A stretch of 64,000 nt of DNA, taken from Stentor coeruleus (lineage: Eukaryota > Ciliophora > Heterotrichea > Heterotrichida > Stentoridae). Location of the stretch: contig MPUH01000218.1 in the NCBI GenBank assembly GCA_001970955.1, positions 1 to 64,000 of the forward strand, written 5' to 3'. The notes under the pieces are model-generated. The model was not told the origin of the DNA, did not search any database, and saw only the letters and a program-made list of their open reading frames with translations. The translations under genes were made by a program, and so were the position numbers. Positions 60,161 through 64,000 of the stretch are shown one piece after another (position 1 is the stretch's first letter; each line of letters begins with the position of its first letter).

Positions 60161-63100
60161 ATGATTTATTGTGTTATCTTCGTCCTAGCGTCAGCCCAAG
60201 TCGAAATTTCCTATATCCCCTCATACAAAACTCCCCCATCTCCCCGTGGCGGCTACGTATTATGCAGTTATCCTTCATCAAATTCCCTAATATTATTCGG
60301 TGGAACATATTCTGAATACCTGTACAATGATCTTTGGATTTTTTCAACAACAACCTTATCATGGTCAGAAATGTATCCAACTTCAATAGAAATGCCAAGT
60401 AAAATTTACATAGGTCAAAGATCATATCTTGGAGGATTTATAAGTGCAATTACTGAAGAATTTTATATATTTGGTGGCAGCTCAATAATAGGCCCACAAA
60501 ATGATTTCTGGAAATTCGATATTGAGAATTATAGATGGGCAAGTATACAAACTAAAAAAACTCCAACTATTAGGTTTGGATATGCTTGTACATCATTTGT
60601 TAGAAATGATATTGAATATTTTGCTATTTTTGGAGGACAATTGAAGGATAGGAAAGATAATTCATTGATATTGTATGAGATATTTAGGCTAAATATGCAG
60701 AGTTTAGAATGGGAATATAAAGATAATGTGGGAGATGTGCCACCGAAGAATGGTTATGGGACTATTGTTTATTATGAAGGATGTGTTTATTTTACTGGAT
60801 TTGATCATCATGATACTGATGAAGCTTTTAAAATTATAAGATTGTATAAATATTGTCTTGATAAGGGGATTTGGGAAGATATTACAAGTCTGGATGAAAA
60901 AAAGACCCCTAGACGATATGCTTCAGGACTTGTTTATGAAGACTACTTTTACTTATTTTTTGGGTATGAGGATTCAACTTATAGTGACTATGATTCTATT
61001 ATAAGGCTTAATTTAAAGTCAGATGATACATTGTGGGAAGATTTCTTACAAATCGCTGAGATTAGTAAAGATTCTTTTTTTTTAGCAGCCTTAAATGAAA
61101 ATATCTATATATTCGGTGGATATTCTTGCATTGATTTAGATNTAAATGAAAATATCTATATATTCGGTGGATATTCTTGCATTGATTTAGATATGGACAA
61201 TAGACTTTCTTTAATAAATATCAAAGACAAAAGCTACATAGAACTTAACACCAACTATATTTACCCAGAAGGTCGATATTTAGGATCAATGCTAGTAATA
61301 AACACAAAATTTTACCTATTCGGAGGTAAGAATTCAGCAAAGCTTTTTAGTGACATTTGGATATATCACACAAATCAATCATATTGGGAATCAATAACTA
61401 CAACAGGAGATGTCCCATCAGCTAGATACCTTTACGCAGGAGCATCAGAAGGTGATGCAATAATTGTATGGGGTGGATATGATTCAGAAGGACTAAAAAA
61501 TGATTTATTTATTTTCAATGCTCTAACAAACCAATGGAGCAAAATAATCCCATCGCCTATAACAATGCCAAGTGCAGCAAAAGGTTCATGTCTTGTTTCA
61601 AAAATCCCAAAAATGTATATTTATGGTGGGATAACAAATTCAGGGTTTTCTGGAGAACTTTGGGAATTTGATATGGGCACTTTAGAATATAAGTTTATTT
61701 CTAAAAACATAGAAATAGCTTATCATACTTGTGAGATTCAGAATAATATTATCCACATTATATTTGGATCAAAAGCTTCTGATGATACTGTAGCTTTGAT
61801 TAATAGATATAATTTAACATCAAATAAGTGGATTGAGCCTATGATTATTCCAGAAAATGTTTTATACTCAGAAAGTCTTCAGATATTATTAGGAGACTCT
61901 GTGATTTCTATAGGAGGAAGATATTGGAAACTCTTAGCATCTCAAGAAGCTATATTAATCAAGAATAGTACATATTATAAATCATACCAAATCTCAGGCA
62001 ATGTTTATTCATCAAATTATGTTTACTATAAAACATCTGTTTATGCTTTTGGTGGTGGTTCAATATTCGGTAAAACTTTACGTGCATCAATATCAACATC
62101 TTTGTTTTTTAGTATAGATCTTAGGAGTATTTGTGAAGATGAAGGTATGTGTACAGCTTTATGTTCTAGTGGGACTTATAGATATGGAAATTCTTGTGTT
62201 GAATGTAACCCAGGGTATTATGCAGAAGGTAAAGGTAATGATAATTGTTCACCATGTCCTGCTGGGACTTATAATCAAAATTATGGAGCTTCATCAAGTC
62301 GACAATGCTACCCTTGTCCAGAAAAAACATTTTCTGATACCCCTGGGGCATCTTTATGTATTGAATGTCCTTCAAATTATTATTGCCCAACAGGTAGTAA
62401 AAGCCTTATGATGACTGAACTTAGTAGTCCAGTATTATCAATACAACCAAGTCTTTATAGTTCTCCTGGATATAGTTCTATAATCTTATCATATCAATTT
62501 ACTGTAGGTGTTTTGTTTCTTATAGGACTTTTGCTGATTTTATGTATAGACAAACTGAAAAAATCCTTCCTAAGAATCGATTTTTACAATGAAAAACACA
62601 ATTATAAACACCTCCAAAACATGATCATAAAAAACACCCCACTTGGAAGTTTTTTCACCTTAGCTTTTTTATGTTTAGCTATAATATTTATAGGTTCAAC
62701 CCTTATACAATATGATATAAGCAACATTCAAGAAAGTAAAGCCCTTGTCCCATTATTGATTCTTGAAGATAAAATCGATACTTTTACCGCTTCAAATTTT
62801 TTTTTATACATATCATTATTAAGCTATGGAGATACCTGTGGTCAAAACAATATATGTAGTTCAGGGATATCTATTAAATTCCTCAACATTTATGGGTCTT
62901 CAATAACTTCAAATTGTGAGCTTTCAAACATAAAATCCTGTATACTAACAATAAAATGTTCAGATTGCACAATCAAAGCAGGAGCTCAAGTATTAATATC
63001 AGTATCAGAAAGCTTAAGTTATGCTTCAGGTATTATAGTGAATATAACATCAGATTCTTCAATACCAGATTCAATTAGTAGTCTTACTTATTTTCTATAT

Positions 63101-63718
63101 CCTTCAAGTAATTATGTGTTTATTGGTTCAAAAGCTAGTGAGTTCTTTTTTACTATAACTCCTTCAATTTTTACATCTGAGTCTAGTAAATGGTCTGATG
63201 AACTTACAGGGTATCATGTGTCTAGTGAAGTTATCCCAGTTAGTGGAAGTGAATTTTTGAATCAAGATATGCCTATAGCGTCTCAGGTTAAAATCAATGT
63301 TTTTTTAGATATAGCGAGTTCTGGGTTGCTAACACAAAGGACGCTTAAACAAACTTGGCTTTTTTTAATGTCTGGAATTCTTGGATCGGTTTTTGGAATA
63401 CATGGGTTTATTGGCCTTGTGCTAAATGTGGCAGAACATTGCTCTGAAAGGATAGAGAATGGTGAGAACACAAGAAAAAAAATAAAAGAACTCCATGAGA
63501 AAAGGAAAATGCTGACTAGTAGTGCTTTTAAGAGGATGACTAAGAAGAAGAAAAATAAAAGTATTAATGATAGCACTTGTGAAATGCCAATTTTTACTGT
63601 GACGAATTTGGATGATACACAGATTATTAAAAGTAAGAGAAAATGCGCAGATTTTGAATGGGCTGTTATGAGTAGTGATACTAATGGAACTTTAGGTATG
63701 GCTAAAGATAGGAAATAA
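60161..63718 (+). CDS. Large kelch and GCC2/GCC3-domain membrane protein
   Basis: About 1,170 residues after collapsing the N join at 61142. A short signal peptide (MIYCVIFVLASAQ) is followed by a kelch beta-propeller at about residues 25-640, with repeats of the form (I/L)FGG...W (LILFGGTYSEYLYNDLWIF; FYLFGGKNSAKLFSDIWIY). Cys-rich GCC2/GCC3 (ephrin-receptor-like) modules follow at about 660-745 (CNPGYYAEGKGNDNCSPCPAG). There are then three membrane segments (near residues 780, 830 and 1075), and the basic tail is probably cytosolic. It is likely a surface or vacuolar receptor-like protein; the ligand is unknown. Confidence 0.88.
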   Translation: MIYCVIFVLASAQVEISYIPSYKTPPSPRGGYVLCSYPSSNSLILFGGTYSEYLYNDLWIFSTTTLSWSEMYPTSIEMPSKIYIGQRSYLGGFISAITEEFYIFGGSSIIGPQNDFWKFDIENYRWASIQTKKTPTIRFGYACTSFVRNDIEYFAIFGGQLKDRKDNSLILYEIFRLNMQSLEWEYKDNVGDVPPKNGYGTIVYYEGCVYFTGFDHHDTDEAFKIIRLYKYCLDKGIWEDITSLDEKKTPRRYASGLVYEDYFYLFFGYEDSTYSDYDSIIRLNLKSDDTLWEDFLQIAEISKDSFFLAALNENIYIFGGYSCIDLDXNENIYIFGGYSCIDLDMDNRLSLINIKDKSYIELNTNYIYPEGRYLGSMLVINTKFYLFGGKNSAKLFSDIWIYHTNQSYWESITTTGDVPSARYLYAGASEGDAIIVWGGYDSEGLKNDLFIFNALTNQWSKIIPSPITMPSAAKGSCLVSKIPKMYIYGGITNSGFSGELWEFDMGTLEYKFISKNIEIAYHTCEIQNNIIHIIFGSKASDDTVALINRYNLTSNKWIEPMIIPENVLYSESLQILLGDSVISIGGRYWKLLASQEAILIKNSTYYKSYQISGNVYSSNYVYYKTSVYAFGGGSIFGKTLRASISTSLFFSIDLRSICEDEGMCTALCSSGTYRYGNSCVECNPGYYAEGKGNDNCSPCPAGTYNQNYGASSSRQCYPCPEKTFSDTPGASLCIECPSNYYCPTGSKSLMMTELSSPVLSIQPSLYSSPGYSSIILSYQFTVGVLFLIGLLLILCIDKLKKSFLRIDFYNEKHNYKHLQNMIIKNTPLGSFFTLAFLCLAIIFIGSTLIQYDISNIQESKALVPLLILEDKIDTFTASNFFLYISLLSYGDTCGQNNICSSGISIKFLNIYGSSITSNCELSNIKSCILTIKCSDCTIKAGAQVLISVSESLSYASGIIVNITSDSSIPDSISSLTYFLYPSSNYVFIGSKASEFFFTITPSIFTSESSKWSDELTGYHVSSEVIPVSGSEFLNQDMPIASQVKINVFLDIASSGLLTQRTLKQTWLFLMSGILGSVFGIHGFIGLVLNVAEHCSERIENGENTRKKIKELHEKRKMLTSSAFKRMTKKKKNKSINDSTCEMPIFTVTNLDDTQIIKSKRKCADFEWAVMSSDTNGTLGMAKDRK
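61092..61192. repeat. Single-N join between two 50-bp copies
   Basis: N at 61142; copies 61092-61141 and 61143-61192. It doubles one kelch strand in the raw translation. Confidence 0.9.
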
Positions 63719-63883
63719 AAAAAGTTTTATATATGGAAATTGCTTTAATCTATAAATTCCAAATATTCTATATCTTAACAAGTTTATCAACCTAAAATCA
63801 ACACTAAACTTATACTTTCTTTTCATAAACCTAACTTATAAAAATTCATTTATTTTTCAATTAAATACTTAAATAAACTCTGT

Positions 63884-64000
63884 CTAAGTTTTCATTGTAA
63901 TTTTCTTAATACTAAATCTGATACCTTCAATTTCTAATAAAATATTTCTTATTTTTGTATCTTCTAAATTAAATTTTACATATATCCTTACTTGTAGAAT
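63884..64000 (-). CDS. Possible 3' end of a gene continuing beyond the window
   Basis: On the minus strand the frame is open from the right edge for 38 codons, reading VKFNLEDTKIRNILLEIEG, to a TAG at 63884. The composition is protein-like but too short to be sure. Confidence 0.4.
   Translation of the reverse strand: MLQVRIYVKFNLEDTKIRNILLEIEGIRFSIKKITMKT

Overview
The window looks like macronuclear DNA of a heterotrich ciliate, most likely Stentor or a close relative. It is A+T-rich and densely packed with genes on both strands. TAA, TAG and TGA all act as stops, which argues against Blepharisma or Condylostoma. Outside one special locus I could place eleven introns, all of 15 or 16 nt with GTA...AG ends. 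The proteome is ciliary, signalling and trafficking in flavour: cyclic-nucleotide proteins, PG-rich ciliary repeats, coiled coils, kinases and EF-hands. No rRNA, tRNA, CRISPR array or transposon was recognised.

Layout. 1-10 kb: a partial unknown gene, a C2H2 zinc-finger protein, a CNBD potassium channel ending in a zinc knuckle, a PH/FYVE protein, a candidate PEX3 with three introns, a PG-repeat protein, ribosomal protein L38 and small unknowns. 10-22 kb: a TPX2-like protein, eIF2B beta, a long Lys/Glu/Ser-rich protein, an FKBP/TPR protein, a secreted PHB-depolymerase-like esterase and an ABCG half-transporter. 22-29 kb: the B-box/coiled-coil gene whose 3' part is the intron array, then a long stretch without genes. 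29-43 kb: PKA regulatory subunit, an 11-repeat PG ciliary protein, large coiled-coil proteins, a double-CNBD protein and importin-5. 43-52 kb: a membrane RING-H2 protein, a second ABCG transporter and a FYVE-like coiled-coil protein. 52-64 kb: a CK1 kinase, a zinc-finger kinase, a coiled-coil protein, an EF-hand protein and a large kelch/GCC2 membrane protein.

The standout is 24694-25690. About 1 kb at the 3' part of one gene resolves into 45 GT...AG units of 15-18 nt. They are separated mostly by 3-nt exons and sometimes directly abut. Removing them gives a Trp/Cys/Tyr-rich protein tail that runs in one phase to a TAG at 25812, apart from a single extra base.

A caution on assembly: eleven single-N positions each sit between two near-identical direct copies, several differing by SNPs or an in-frame indel. 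These look like unmerged allelic overlaps. They duplicate parts of several genes, so reading frames were interpreted across them. Tiny introns often end an apparent reading frame early; corrected gene ends and starts are given where the sequence supports them.
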